Source of the DNA: CAWFKW01 sp963816535
GTDB lineage: Bacteria; Bacteroidota; Ignavibacteria; Tepidaquicellales; OLB5
Direction: 5' to 3'
Assembly: GCA_963816535.1 (NCBI GenBank)
Contig: CAWFKW010000001.1
Location: 62,001 to 126,000 of the forward strand
Length of the DNA stretch: 64,000 bases
Shown: positions 16,941-25,935 of the stretch, piece by piece
Position numbering within the stretch: position 1 is the stretch's first letter
Layout: each line of letters opens with the position of its first letter
Made by a program: the position numbers and the translations under genes
Notes under the pieces: model-generated
Told to the model about the DNA's origin: nothing
The model's database searches: none
Seen by the model: the letters and a program-made list of their open reading frames with translations, nothing else

Positions 16941-19046
16941 TTACCTGACCAATACCATCTTTTTAACATCTATAAAGCCTGCGGTTTCCATCCGGTAAAA
17001 ATAAACGCCGCTTGAAACCGAGCTTCCTCTGCCATTAGTTCCGTCCCAGTCTACAGTATATTTTCCAATTGAGATATTACTATTGACAAGCGTTTTTACT
17101 TCTCTGCCCATTATATCGTATATTTTAATAGTCACCTGCTGCGTTTTTGGAATTGAAAATGTGAACTTCGTGGTAGGGTTAAAGGGGTTCGGGAAGTTCT
17201 GAGAAAGCGAAAATACTTTCGGAACCTCTGTCCACTGGTATTCAATACCAATTACATTCGCGACCGATGCAAGCAACACATTTACCGTAAAGAACGGATT
17301 GTGTATTCCATTGCTGTTGTCCGAAGTGATCAGCAGATAGTTCCAGTATGCTTTCCTCAGATTTACATTATTTGAATCGGCAGCAATAAGCGACCATGAA
17401 ACTGAATCAACTCCTGCAGGCGGCAGGGCAATTCTTAAATTACGGATACAACCGTTAATTTCTGTCTCCCAGTCCTGTATTTGTCCGTTTCCGTCAAAAT
17501 CCTGCGGAGCCATAAAGTCTGAGAACCTGTTTTTACCCGGGTGACATGACTGGCAGGGAGCTACGAAATCGTAATTCAGAGAATCATTCCTCATATTCAA
17601 ACTGTGTCCGCCAACTTTATTTATCACTGCTGCGCTGGTATCAGTTGCATGCATATGGCAATCGACGCAGGCATTCGGGTTAACTGAACCGTGCGAACCG
17701 CTCACATAAGGAATGCCGTTGAAAGTCGCCGCGCTCTTGCCCAGGAGTACATCGGTCTGCGGCCCATGATGCGGCCCCCAATTAGCGGATGTTACTCTTG
17801 TATTGACATAAGTTCTTACATCTTGCCTTGATTTATGGCAATCTGCGCAGGTTTGGCCTTCGCCCAGGCTATAATGGAATCCGTTAGCCAGAGTATCTGT
17901 ATTCAGCGGCCTGTTACGCAGATAGTGCGCGTTGCTATTCCCATGCTGGTCATGACATCCCTGACAGCTGATAAAATGCTGGCTCGCTAAGCTCAGGTTT
18001 CTGGTATCAGTACCAACTCCTCTTGTGAAGTTTATGTAACCTAAAGCATCGTGGCATCTTATGCAATTACCCAAATCGTTAGTCTCGAAATCAGGACTTG
18101 AAGGCTGCTGTGCAAAGCTGCTGTTCCAGATCACTTTTGAATGTAAAGCGTTGGACCACTGCCTGAAATAAGGCTCGTGCGGCGGTGAATCATGACACTG
18201 GCCGCAAACTGCAGCGCTATAATTTCTTGCTATCTTGTTTGTATCGCCGCCTGCCGCTACGTGCTCGCTCCCCGGCCCATGGCAGTTTTCGCATCCGATG
18301 CCTGCAAACGGCACCAAACCCGGGAATCTTGTTCTCAGTGTATCCCAGTTTCCGGGTTTCGGGGGCGAGTAATTGCTCCATACCCAGCCTAAACGCGCTG
18401 CAACATCATCGAAACCGTTATTATCGACTTTTAAGTTGTGATTGTATCCTTCAGTGTGGCACGGAAAGCAATTTGTGCCGAATGATGTTGAACCGCTGTC
18501 AATATATACGCTGAAAGAAGTGCCGTGACCGCTGACTTTCCAGCGATTAAATATGTCTACAAACTCTGACATGTACTGGTGGCATGACATACAGTTTGGA
18601 TAAGCCGGGGGTATGTTTGCAAATCCCCCGGTGCCAACGTATGTTGAAACATAAACATTTGCTGTTGTATCGACGGAACCCGAAGAGGTTACCATAGTCA
18701 GATGAACAACGTAGGTTCCTGTTGAATCGGTTCTGAACCTTGCCCACCATTGCAAACCTGTTATTGATGAAATGGAGGCGTTTGACCCGGCCGGTTTGGA
18801 CTGTAATGTCCATGTGGCGCTTGTAATTGCCGTTGCGTCTCCAAAGTTTGTACAATTGACGTACATATATGTGCCTCTGGCAATTACATTGTTACCCGAT
18901 GCAACAGTTGAATCTGAGGTAAGCAACGTATTGAGGCTTAATTGATATGGCGTTACGTTTTGATATATAATATTAGCTCTGGGAGCCGCAACAGAAACGT
19001 TCGCACATACAGCCATTAGCAGAATTACTATGTATGCTTTTTTCAT
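16941..19046 (-). CDS. Nine-haem c-type cytochrome with T9SS sorting domain
   Basis: About 701 residues from the preferred ATG at 19046 (MKKAYIVILLMAVC, a clean signal peptide); the upstream ATG at 19094 would add 16 polar residues. After an Ig-like N-terminal domain, nine CxxCH haem sites follow: CMSCH, CFPCH, CENCH, CGQCH, CIRCH, CQGCH, CADCH, CVDCH, CQSCH. The protein ends in a canonical T9SS sorting domain (FSLSQNFPNPFNPTTK to KKMVLVR). Haem would be attached in the periplasm, then the protein would be moved through the outer membrane and anchored outside. That is the right topology for extracellular electron transfer or a surface reductase, which is inference. Spacing resembles cytochrome c554-like multihaem folds. 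Confidence 0.93.
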   Translation of the reverse strand: MKKAYIVILLMAVCANVSVAAPRANIIYQNVTPYQLSLNTLLTSDSTVASGNNVIARGTYMYVNCTNFGDATAITSATWTLQSKPAGSNASISSITGLQWWARFRTDSTGTYVVHLTMVTSSGSVDTTANVYVSTYVGTGGFANIPPAYPNCMSCHQYMSEFVDIFNRWKVSGHGTSFSVYIDSGSTSFGTNCFPCHTEGYNHNLKVDNNGFDDVAARLGWVWSNYSPPKPGNWDTLRTRFPGLVPFAGIGCENCHGPGSEHVAAGGDTNKIARNYSAAVCGQCHDSPPHEPYFRQWSNALHSKVIWNSSFAQQPSSPDFETNDLGNCIRCHDALGYINFTRGVGTDTRNLSLASQHFISCQGCHDQHGNSNAHYLRNRPLNTDTLANGFHYSLGEGQTCADCHKSRQDVRTYVNTRVTSANWGPHHGPQTDVLLGKSAATFNGIPYVSGSHGSVNPNACVDCHMHATDTSAAVINKVGGHSLNMRNDSLNYDFVAPCQSCHPGKNRFSDFMAPQDFDGNGQIQDWETEINGCIRNLRIALPPAGVDSVSWSLIAADSNNVNLRKAYWNYLLITSDNSNGIHNPFFTVNVLLASVANVIGIEYQWTEVPKVFSLSQNFPNPFNPTTKFTFSIPKTQQVTIKIYDIMGREVKTLVNSNISIGKYTVDWDGTNGRGSSVSSGVYFYRMETAGFIDVKKMVLVR

Positions 19047-19094
19047 GATTGTATGATTTTTGTTTACTGAATTTATTTCGTTGTTTTTATTCAT

Positions 19095-19417
19095 TCTAAT
19101 AGTACATTATACATAAAGTATGCCAAACAAATGTTCGTGTTTTCGCTCAAAAGTAGTGTTTTTTTCAAGAACTTGTAGATATTTACCTCAAGAAAAAGGA
19201 ACTGATGAGGAATATATGGACACTCAAAATGAATGTTTGAAATGTTTAATTATTGATAACTAACGCTTGTTTTCAGAGTAGTTTCTGTTTTTTGGATTTT
19301 TTCGATTTCTCATCGGCAGTTTTGTTAGATTTCTTGATTACTTTGTTATGCATTAGTTAAATTTACTGAATTTTGCTTATTCGTCTTTGAATTCTCTGAA
19401 TAAATTACCATTTTGCT
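19095..19417. other. Divergent promoter region, no gene
   Basis: About 320 AT-rich bases between the divergent cytochrome and T9SS genes. I see no terminator, frame or clear operator; promoters for both sides must lie here. Confidence 0.5.
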
Positions 19418-19435
19418 TTGCCATTAACTAATAAA

Positions 19436-20365
19436 ATGAAAATTATGAAATTTCGCTTATTTATAGCATTTTCCCTTTTGATTTTAGCAGCGGTAAGTTA
19501 TACAATTATATCGGGCGAAACGGATGATGATAAAGATGGCTTTGTAAGCGTTACAGGCGCGGACGGAATAACTGTGAATTGCGGCGTAGAAAGATGGGCT
19601 ATTAAGACATGCACTGATGCAGATACTTCTCATGTTAATTTCAATATCGTTGTACCCAGTACAATTTCATATCAGCGCTCGCTTCCGACTCAGCCTACGC
19701 TTCCTCCTTATAACAGGCTTCCTCTGGAAGACACAGTTTACCAGATCGATTGCAAGCTGGTAAGATATAAGCTTGAGGATGACGGAGACGTTCATTGCGT
19801 AATCACCGCTAACAATAACCAGGACTCAATGGTAAGCGAAATATGCGACCCGCAGTGCCCCAACATAGCCCAAACCAGCAGGTTTGCCGAGCTCACTACG
19901 CTCAGAAACTGGTTTGTATCAAATTATCATCCTTCCACAAGCTGGCAGTATCCGAACATAAATATCCGTATAACCGGCGTCGGCTTTTATGATTTTCAGC
20001 ACGGACAGATCGGAATTCCTCCTAACGGGAGAGAGATACATCCTATTTTAACGATGACATTACTGACCGGAATTGAGCCTGTTGCAGGGATCATTCCAAA
20101 TGATTTTATTTTGTACCAGAATTTCCCTAACCCGTTCAACCCTGAGACAAAAATAAATTTCGATTTGCCAATCGACGCCAAAGTCTCGCTTGTTGTTTAT
20201 GATCTGCTTGGCAGGGTAACGGCAAGATTGGTTGAAAGCGAGTATAAGCGAGCGGGGAGCTATTCGGTGAATTTTGATGCCGCGGGTCTTTCGTCCGGGA
20301 TTTATTTTTACAGGCTTCAGGCAGGCAATAAAGTTGTGAATAAAAAAATGGCGCTGGTCAAATAA
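19436..20365 (+). CDS. T9SS-sorted secreted protein of unknown function
   Basis: About 309 residues from ATG 19436 (the TTG at 19418 only adds polar residues). Signal peptide or membrane anchor MKFRLFIAFSLLILAAVSYT. The central domain (about 40-215) has paired cysteines (NCGVERW, KTCTDAD, SEICDPQCP) and ends GVGFYDFQHGQ..PNGREIHPIL, a pattern I recall from uncharacterised secreted bacterial proteins. The last 85 residues are the T9SS sorting domain (FILYQNFPNPFNPETK to KKMALVK). Its stop overlaps by 8 bases the stop of the antiporter gene on the other strand. Function of the cysteine domain is unknown. Confidence 0.82.
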   Translation: MKIMKFRLFIAFSLLILAAVSYTIISGETDDDKDGFVSVTGADGITVNCGVERWAIKTCTDADTSHVNFNIVVPSTISYQRSLPTQPTLPPYNRLPLEDTVYQIDCKLVRYKLEDDGDVHCVITANNNQDSMVSEICDPQCPNIAQTSRFAELTTLRNWFVSNYHPSTSWQYPNINIRITGVGFYDFQHGQIGIPPNGREIHPILTMTLLTGIEPVAGIIPNDFILYQNFPNPFNPETKINFDLPIDAKVSLVVYDLLGRVTARLVESEYKRAGSYSVNFDAAGLSSGIYFYRLQAGNKVVNKKMALVK

Positions 20366-21458
20366 ATATCAGGAACACGAATGTTATGAACAGCACGAAA
20401 TGTATGATGCCCTGCAGTGCGTTAGTTTCCCCGTCTTTGTAGCTCAGAACTCCCACCATAAGCGATATTACAACCATAGCTTCCTGAACGGGCGTCAGCC
20501 CCAGAATAACTTCCTTGCCGGTTATAAACCCAACGATCAAAACAACAGGAATTGTGACTGAAATAGTGGATAGTATTGAGCCCAGCGAAATATTTATGGA
20601 TCTCTGCATATCATTCTTGATGCTTGCCCTGATAGCTGTGATACTCTCAGGTGAGACAATTATTATTGCAATTATTAGCCCGGCAATTCCCGCCGGCCAT
20701 TTCAAAAGGTCTACCGCATCATCCAAAGTCAATGATAATGTTTCGGCCAGGACCGAGATGAATGCAATGGTCAGTACAAGCAGAGCGGTATGGTAGAAAG
20801 CGTTTATTTCTTTCCTCGGCGTCGAAGGCCGGCTTTTGCCTTCGTTTTCGGATATTGATATAATATTTTCAAACTTGAAATAATAATTATGTTCTTTTGA
20901 CTGCATCCTCAGAAAAATTACATATAACGCGATAGAGGTGATCGAAAGAAATATCTGGAACGAATGGTAGTACTCAACCCTTACCACAAGCGGAAGAAAA
21001 AGCCCCACGCCAATGATCCCGAATATCATTGAAAAGTAAGAGTTTGAGCTTCTGAGGTTGTATTTTTGCTCGCCATATTTTAGCCCTCCCAGAAGCATTG
21101 TTAAGCCGGTTAGCCCGTTTATAAGAATCATCACTGTTGAAAAGATCGTATCTCTGGCAAGCGTTGGATTATCTGAATCGTGGAGCATCATCGTGGCGAC
21201 CATAATTATCTCAACAGTCACGGCCGAAAATGTCAGTATCATAGTTCCGTAAGGTTCGCCGAACTTATAAGCCAGCATCTCGGCGTGGTGAACAACGCCC
21301 ATGGCGGCGTAAATTATGACGCCTATTACAAATATAAACATCGCAATCTTAACTGCGCCTGAATCCATAAGTCCGGGAATCCTTGATGCAAGCGCCAACA
21401 GAGCCGCTGCGAGCATTGCAATGACAAACGATTTTTCTTTCTTGATAAAATTAAGCAT
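20358..21458 (-). CDS. Ca2+/H+ (cation/proton) antiporter, ChaA/CaCA type
   Basis: About 366 residues with roughly 11 membrane helices. Two inverted CaCA alpha-repeats are visible: GEPYGTMILTFSAVTVEIIM in the N-half (catalytic Glu in TVEI) and VSPESITAIRASIKNDMQ then ISLGSILST in the C-half. A polar loop (about residues 195-225) joins the halves. It would export Ca2+ or other cations from the cytoplasm in exchange for protons. ATG 21458 (MLNFIKKEKS) is preferred to the longer 21494 start. The gene is tail-to-tail with, and overlaps, the T9SS gene. Confidence 0.85.
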   Translation of the reverse strand: MLNFIKKEKSFVIAMLAAALLALASRIPGLMDSGAVKIAMFIFVIGVIIYAAMGVVHHAEMLAYKFGEPYGTMILTFSAVTVEIIMVATMMLHDSDNPTLARDTIFSTVMILINGLTGLTMLLGGLKYGEQKYNLRSSNSYFSMIFGIIGVGLFLPLVVRVEYYHSFQIFLSITSIALYVIFLRMQSKEHNYYFKFENIISISENEGKSRPSTPRKEINAFYHTALLVLTIAFISVLAETLSLTLDDAVDLLKWPAGIAGLIIAIIIVSPESITAIRASIKNDMQRSINISLGSILSTISVTIPVVLIVGFITGKEVILGLTPVQEAMVVISLMVGVLSYKDGETNALQGIIHFVLFITFVFLIFI

Positions 21459-21520
21459 ATTATATTGAAAATTAAGTAAAATTAAATAAACCATTAGGTT
21501 TAATCAATTCATATCTGGAT

Positions 21521-22732
21521 TTGAAAACTGCGTTAATGATTCTGTTATCTTCGTCGATCCTGCATATTATTGGGGCGGGCGCCATGGCCCAGTCGTCTGC
21601 CGACATAACCGGGAAGAACGAAGACAGGGAGCAGATAAGGCAATCGAACATTAAGTCAAAGACCATTTGGGAATTTCGTTATGTCCCCGGCAGCGATGAG
21701 GCGTTCAGCGATAGCGGGTACAAGGCTTTTGATTTTGAATATGACAACCTTGGCAGGATCTCTTCTTATACCAAATATCATATCTTTTCAGACCTGACAG
21801 TGAGAGAAACATACAGGTACGGCAAAACGAATAATATAGAACAATCCGTAAGGTATAACTCGGCCGGCGACATGATCGAAGCGATCGACTACAAATACAA
21901 TTCTGCCGGCAGGCTGAAGAAGGAAATCCATACTGCATATTATAACGGTATCAGGCCGGGAGTGTACTTTTCAATACTTGCGAACACTAACGATGACAGT
22001 CTCTTTTCCCGGGTTCAGGAAGACCTTGAGATAGATCCTAAGCTTGAAAGTTACACAATCACAATAAATATATCCGACCCCGAAGAAGAAAATCAATACC
22101 TGGTGATAGGAGATGAGGCCGACCCTTCATCCCCCCGTTATTCATGGTCCCAGCTGCAGATGTCGACGCAGCGCGGGCTTTTGAGTTACCAGGGCCCAAA
22201 CAGGAAGGAACATACTTACATAAATAAAAATATTGCAAACGTAAATTATAAGTATGACAAAAAAGGGGATCGGCTTGAGAAATCAGTTTACAATACTTCC
22301 AATGACATAATTGAAAGAGAATCTTACAGGTATGATACGTCCGGAAGAAGAACTGGTTATGCCAGGTACAATGAAAACGGCAAACTTAGCGGAAACGAGT
22401 CATACAGTTATGATGAAAAGGGGAACCTCGCGGAAACCATTGGACTTGATGCGGGCGGTAAGCTCGCAAGCAGGCTTTCATATAAATACGATGAAGAGGG
22501 AAACCTGGCGGATAAAATATGGTATAGCGCTGCGGGAGAAGTAAATTCGGAATACAAGTACCGGTACGACGGCTCCAGGCTGATTGAAGAGACAAAGTTC
22601 AGGGGTGAGAAGGAAAAAGAAAGCCGCACTGATTATGAATATGACGGAAAGGGAAACATACTTGATGTAATTAAGTACGACGCGAATGACGGTAAAGAAA
22701 AATTGACAAAGTATGTTTATTCGTATTTCTGA
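21521..22732 (+). CDS. Exported YD/RHS-like repeat protein (paralogue A)
   Basis: 403 residues with a signal peptide (MKTALMILLSSSILHIIGAGAMAQ) and then repeated tyrosine-rich units of about 20 residues (YKYDKKGDRLEKSVY, YRYDTSGRRTGYARY, YSYDEKGNLAETIG, YKYDEEGNLADKIWY). These resemble YD/RHS repeats that form beta-shells or open sheets, without the toxin core of true RHS proteins. The start is TTG 21521; an ATG five codons later would lose the Lys of the signal. A shorter paralogue lies at 32350-33180; both begin the mature part with a [KR]ExIRxxNI motif. Likely periplasmic or surface; function unknown. Confidence 0.78.
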   Translation: MKTALMILLSSSILHIIGAGAMAQSSADITGKNEDREQIRQSNIKSKTIWEFRYVPGSDEAFSDSGYKAFDFEYDNLGRISSYTKYHIFSDLTVRETYRYGKTNNIEQSVRYNSAGDMIEAIDYKYNSAGRLKKEIHTAYYNGIRPGVYFSILANTNDDSLFSRVQEDLEIDPKLESYTITINISDPEEENQYLVIGDEADPSSPRYSWSQLQMSTQRGLLSYQGPNRKEHTYINKNIANVNYKYDKKGDRLEKSVYNTSNDIIERESYRYDTSGRRTGYARYNENGKLSGNESYSYDEKGNLAETIGLDAGGKLASRLSYKYDEEGNLADKIWYSAAGEVNSEYKYRYDGSRLIEETKFRGEKEKESRTDYEYDGKGNILDVIKYDANDGKEKLTKYVYSYF

Positions 22733-22781
22733 GGGAGTTTACAGCCGGTAATATTGAATAGACATGTAAGGTTTCAGTTGC

Positions 22782-22789
22782 TATCTTTG
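22782..22789 (+). promoter_or_regulatory. -7 box TATCTTTG upstream of ABC operon
   Basis: Exact TAnnTTTG match 40 bases before the ABC ATPase ATG. No obvious -33 TTG at the expected distance, so confidence is moderate. Confidence 0.45.
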
Positions 22790-22829
22790 TAAAGACTGTA
22801 TGAATATATTGAATTATTTCAGATTATAA

Positions 22830-23645
22830 ATGGACGCCAAACCTCTCGGGAATCTTATCGAAGTAAGCGCCCTTACAAAAAAATTTGGAGATTTAACCGC
22901 TGTTGATGGGATCTCATTCGACGTTCAACACGGCGAGGCCTTTGCGTTTCTCGGACCTAACGGGGCGGGCAAAAGCACGACCATTAAGATGCTTATTACG
23001 CTTCTAAAACCTACCTCGGGCACAGCTCTGGTTAACGGCTTTGACCTGGTGCATAGCGCGTCAAACGTCAGGAGAAATGTCGGATATGTGCCGCAAATGA
23101 TATCTGTCGACGGAACGCTTACCGCTTATGAGAACCTGGAGCTCATGGCGCGGCTTTACGATATCCCGCGAAGAGAATGCAGCGAAAGAGTTAAGGAGAC
23201 GCTTTCTTTTTTTGAGCTGGACGGTCAGAGTAAGTCTTTGGTCAGGACCTTTTCCGGCGGGATGATAAGAAGACTGGAGATCGGGCAGGCGATAATCCAC
23301 AGGCCAAAAGTTTTGTTCCTGGATGAACCTACATCGGGACTTGACCCTGTTGCCCGGCAAAAAGTGTGGGAGCATATTATGGAGTTAAGAAAGGCGTACG
23401 GAACAACAATATTCTTTTCCACTCACCAGATGGAAGAAGCTGATGAAATGAGCGACCGTGTCGCCATTATGCACAACGGGAAGATTGCCGTAATAGGTTC
23501 GCCGGATGAGATCAAATCAAAGACCGGTTTGGAAAACCCCGATCTCGAAGACGCGTTCATTTTTTTCACGGGCGCCGATCTTAAAGAAGCCGGGAATTTC
23601 CGCGATACCCGAAGAACAAGAAGGGCGGAGGCAAGGCTGGGTTAA
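22830..23645 (+). CDS. ABC-2 transporter ATP-binding subunit (DrrA-like)
   Basis: 271 residues. Walker A GPNGAGKST (about 48-56), Q-loop region VPQM, signature FSGGMIRRLE, Walker B VLFLDEPTSGLDP and H-loop STHQ are all intact. The sequence falls in the DrrA/ABC-2 exporter class, which powers efflux of lipids, glycans or drugs. The permease gene starts 2 bases after its stop, so the two form one unit. The C-terminal tail is rich in Arg and hydrophilic. Substrate unknown. Confidence 0.94.
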   Translation: MDAKPLGNLIEVSALTKKFGDLTAVDGISFDVQHGEAFAFLGPNGAGKSTTIKMLITLLKPTSGTALVNGFDLVHSASNVRRNVGYVPQMISVDGTLTAYENLELMARLYDIPRRECSERVKETLSFFELDGQSKSLVRTFSGGMIRRLEIGQAIIHRPKVLFLDEPTSGLDPVARQKVWEHIMELRKAYGTTIFFSTHQMEEADEMSDRVAIMHNGKIAVIGSPDEIKSKTGLENPDLEDAFIFFTGADLKEAGNFRDTRRTRRAEARLG

Positions 23646-23647
23646 TT

Positions 23648-24424
23648 ATGGCGCTACTGTTGAAACAGCTGATCACAAAGTCTTATGTTCTGGCTGAAAT
23701 GGAATTCAGAAAACTTATGCATGACCCGACGGAACTTGCCACACGCGCAGTTCAGCCAATATTGTGGCTTGGGATTTTCGGCGAAGCCTTAAGTAAAGTC
23801 CGCGCCATACCAACCGAAGGATATACTTATCTGCAATTTATCTGCCCGGGCATACTTACGCAGTCAATTACCTTCATGGCAATTTTTTACGGGCTTTCAG
23901 TGATTTGGGAAAGGGATATGGGTCTGCTTCAGAAGTTTCTTGTCTCGCCGACGCCGCGTCTGGCGCTTGTGTGGGGCAAAATGTGGGCTGCAGGAGTTAG
24001 GGGATTGTTCCAGGGCGTTATAGTTTATTTGTTTGCTCTGGCGCTTGATATTCATTTATTGATTTCTGTCGAATCTGTATTTTGGGTGATCGTTATAACT
24101 CTTCTTGGCGCCGGGTTCTTTACGGGCTTATCGATGATAATCGCTTCAATTGTAAAGACCCGCGAGAGGTTTATGGGCATTGGCCAGGTTATAACCCTGC
24201 CGCTTTTTTTCGCATCGAACGCTATTTACCCGATTGTGATAATGCCTTCGTGGCTGCAATATGTGGCTAACGTTAATCCTCTGAGTTACATGGTCGAGGC
24301 GCTTCGCGCCCTGCTTGTTACTGGCAATCTTGTTAACCTGCCGCTGGATATTGCGGTGCTTGCCGCTGTGACGCTTGGGATTTCGTTTGTAAGCGCTTAC
24401 ATGTATCCAAAAGTTGTGATGTAA
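23648..24424 (+). CDS. ABC-2 transporter permease (DrrB-like)
   Basis: 258 residues with six hydrophobic helices and the ABC-2 family segment GFFTGLSMIIASIVKTRERFMG followed by LPLFFASNAIYPI. It is the membrane partner of the ATPase encoded 2 bases upstream. Together they make a homodimeric or heterotetrameric exporter. Substrate cannot be read from the sequence. Confidence 0.92.
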   Translation: MALLLKQLITKSYVLAEMEFRKLMHDPTELATRAVQPILWLGIFGEALSKVRAIPTEGYTYLQFICPGILTQSITFMAIFYGLSVIWERDMGLLQKFLVSPTPRLALVWGKMWAAGVRGLFQGVIVYLFALALDIHLLISVESVFWVIVITLLGAGFFTGLSMIIASIVKTRERFMGIGQVITLPLFFASNAIYPIVIMPSWLQYVANVNPLSYMVEALRALLVTGNLVNLPLDIAVLAAVTLGISFVSAYMYPKVVM

Positions 24425-24503
24425 TCATGTTTGTTTATTTGATGGAAACATATTCATAAAATTTCTGTTATATTCGTACAGTAAATAAAGTTAATAATCA
24501 TTT

Positions 24504-24851
24504 ATGAGCGATAACAATTCGGCGCAAAATACGCTTGAGCAGCTTAAAGAAAATGTTCTTAAAAATGACTCTCTCAGCGGCGATAACAAGGCCGAGCTCC
24601 TTAAACTTCTTTCGTCGCTTAGCGAACAGCTAACTGAGCTATCCAAATCCAAATCCGAACATGCCGGGAACATTGCTGAACATATTGAGCGCTCCACCAA
24701 CGAAGCGCTAAAGGTTGATAAGGACCCGTCTTTGCTGAAGAAAGCTCTTGAGGGCCTGTCAGATTCGGTAAAAGGATTTGAGGTCACGCACCCAGTGCTT
24801 GTAGAAGATGTTAATTACTGGGCGACTGTTCTTGCAAATATGGGGTTATAA
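24504..24851 (+). CDS. DUF4404-like small protein
   Basis: 115 residues, mostly helical and charged, ending FEVTHPVLVEDVNYWATVLANMGL, which matches the conserved end of DUF4404 proteins (FEVSHP...LxxLG). No signal peptide, so cytoplasmic. Function unknown. Starts at ATG 24504, about 80 bases after the permease. The hydrophilic N-terminal half looks like a helical hairpin. Confidence 0.75.
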   Translation: MSDNNSAQNTLEQLKENVLKNDSLSGDNKAELLKLLSSLSEQLTELSKSKSEHAGNIAEHIERSTNEALKVDKDPSLLKKALEGLSDSVKGFEVTHPVLVEDVNYWATVLANMGL

Positions 24852-24917
24852 GATCTCCGCTAAGCCCCTGATTTTTGGTGCATTCAGGAAAGTTTCTTAT
24901 ATGACTTTATTTAGGTA

Positions 24918-24948
24918 TTGTTAAGATTGCGCCGTTTTGCTATCTTTG
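24918..24948 (+). promoter_or_regulatory. Bacteroidota-type promoter (TTG-N20-TATCTTTG)
   Basis: TTG (24918-24920) and TATCTTTG (24941-24948) with 20-base spacing fit the -33/-7 consensus of Bacteroidota housekeeping sigma. It has no coding frame downstream but leads directly into a structured segment ending in terminators. Confidence 0.65.
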
Positions 24949-24954
24949 TTATAG

Positions 24955-25107
24955 ATTTTTGATATGAAATTATGGTAGTGGGAGTTGGCTTTGTAAGGGT
25001 GGCCAACGTTTTCGGATGATAGCTCCCAGCTTTCTGAAGGAACTCACTACCTTTCTTTTTTATATGAATGGACCTCTCCGGTTTTTGCAGCCGCTGAGGT
25101 CCTTTTA
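24955..25107 (+). ncRNA. Predicted structured small RNA, family not recognised
   Basis: The segment starts about 7 bases after the TATCTTTG box. It can fold into an outer stem GGTAGTG (24974-24980) / CACTACC (25045-25051), an inner stem GGAG (24981-24984) / CTCC (25023-25026), a hairpin TTGGC (24985-24989) / GCCAA (25002-25006), then a terminator hairpin at 25070-25102. CACTACC is itself followed by TTTCTTTTTT, so a shorter RNA of about 105 nt could end there. I compared it mentally with SRP RNA, 6S, tmRNA and common riboswitches and none fits. The 5' and 3' ends are estimates. Confidence 0.55.
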
Positions 25108-25110
25108 TTT
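25070..25110 (+). terminator. Intrinsic terminator of the small RNA
   Basis: GGACCTC (25070-25076) / GAGGTCC (25096-25102) with a 19-base loop, followed by TTTTATTTT. Confidence 0.75.
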
Positions 25111-25136
25111 TCATATTAGCCAAAATCATTTGTTCT

Positions 25137-25200
25137 TATATTTGCATATGAGCATGTTAAATTACTGCTGGGACTCATATGTGAAGTAAGATTTCCAGCC
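25137..25200 (+). promoter_or_regulatory. -7 box and possible pseudoknot leader of the bacterioferritin gene
   Basis: TATATTTG (25137-25144) is a -7 match. The transcript would begin near CATATGAG (25145-25152), which pairs with CTCATATG (25174-25181). Its loop carries GCTGG (25167-25171), which pairs with CCAGC (25195-25199) beyond the stem, an H-type pseudoknot topology. About 105 bases remain to the start codon. The pairing may be regulatory, but no known class is recognised. Confidence 0.4.
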
Positions 25201-25305
25201 TACCAAATATGAAGGACTCACTTTTCGCAATTATTATTAAAGTTGAAGTTTCATCCCCATGCATAAGAATAAAGGGGCTAAAATTATCTTTAAGGAGAAA
25301 ATACC

Positions 25306-25800
25306 ATGAATACCAAAAGCATAGAATTATTGAATAAATCTGTGGCAGATGAACTGAACGCTGTTCACCAGTACATGTACTTTCATTTTTACTGCGATGA
25401 TCAGGGCTACGACCCGCTTGCAGGGCTTTTTAAAAAAACCGCAATAGAAGAAATGCTTCATGTGGAACGGCTTGCCGAAAGAGTACTTTTTCTTAAGGGC
25501 GAAGTTGAGATGAAGACGGCGGGCGATGTTGAAAAGATACACGACGTAAAGGAAATGCTTAAGAAAGCTGCTAAGATGGAACAGGAAAGCGCCCGTGAAT
25601 ACAACCTGTGGGCGAACGAGTGCTCTGCCAACGCCGACTCGGTGTCAAAGAAGCTGTTTGAAGACCTCGTAATTGAGGAAGAGCGTCACTTTGATCAGTA
25701 TGATACCGAGATAGATAACATCGCCAAATTTGGAGATAATTACCTCGCGCTCCAGTCAATAGAAAGGAGTAAAACGCTTGGCGCGCCTGCGCGGCCGTAA
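25306..25800 (+). CDS. bfr: Bacterioferritin-like iron-storage protein
   Basis: 164 residues, ferritin four-helix bundle. Di-iron ligands match the family spacing: E16 (VADELNA), E49 and H52 (AIEEMLHVERL), E92, E125 and H128 (IEEERHFD). M50 sits where bacterioferritin binds haem between subunits (Met52), so haem binding is likely. It would form a 24-mer cage that oxidises and stores Fe. ATG 25306 has a strong AAGGAG. The transcript has a long leader (about 160 bases) with a possible pseudoknot, so post-transcriptional control is possible. A terminator follows. Confidence 0.88.
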   Translation: MNTKSIELLNKSVADELNAVHQYMYFHFYCDDQGYDPLAGLFKKTAIEEMLHVERLAERVLFLKGEVEMKTAGDVEKIHDVKEMLKKAAKMEQESAREYNLWANECSANADSVSKKLFEDLVIEEERHFDQYDTEIDNIAKFGDNYLALQSIERSKTLGAPARP

Positions 25801-25827
25801 GTATTCCCGGCCGGTTAGTTTATGAGA

Positions 25828-25859
25828 GGAGTTTCTTTTTAGGAACTCCGTTTTTTTTT
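25828..25859 (+). terminator. Intrinsic terminator
   Basis: GGAGTT (25828-25833) / AACTCC (25844-25849) followed by G and nine T. It ends the bacterioferritin gene. Confidence 0.85.
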
Positions 25860-25894
25860 CGCGCAATTTTATAGGTTTTAGGCGCTTTATATAT

Positions 25895-25902
25895 TATTTT
25901 TG
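25895..25902 (+). promoter_or_regulatory. -7 box TATTTTTG upstream of glutamate decarboxylase
   Basis: Matches TAnnTTTG 33 bases before the ATG at 25936. T-rich context lowers its specificity. Confidence 0.35.
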
Positions 25903-25935
25903 TATTCTAATCATAAATCAAAATAAAATTTTGTT

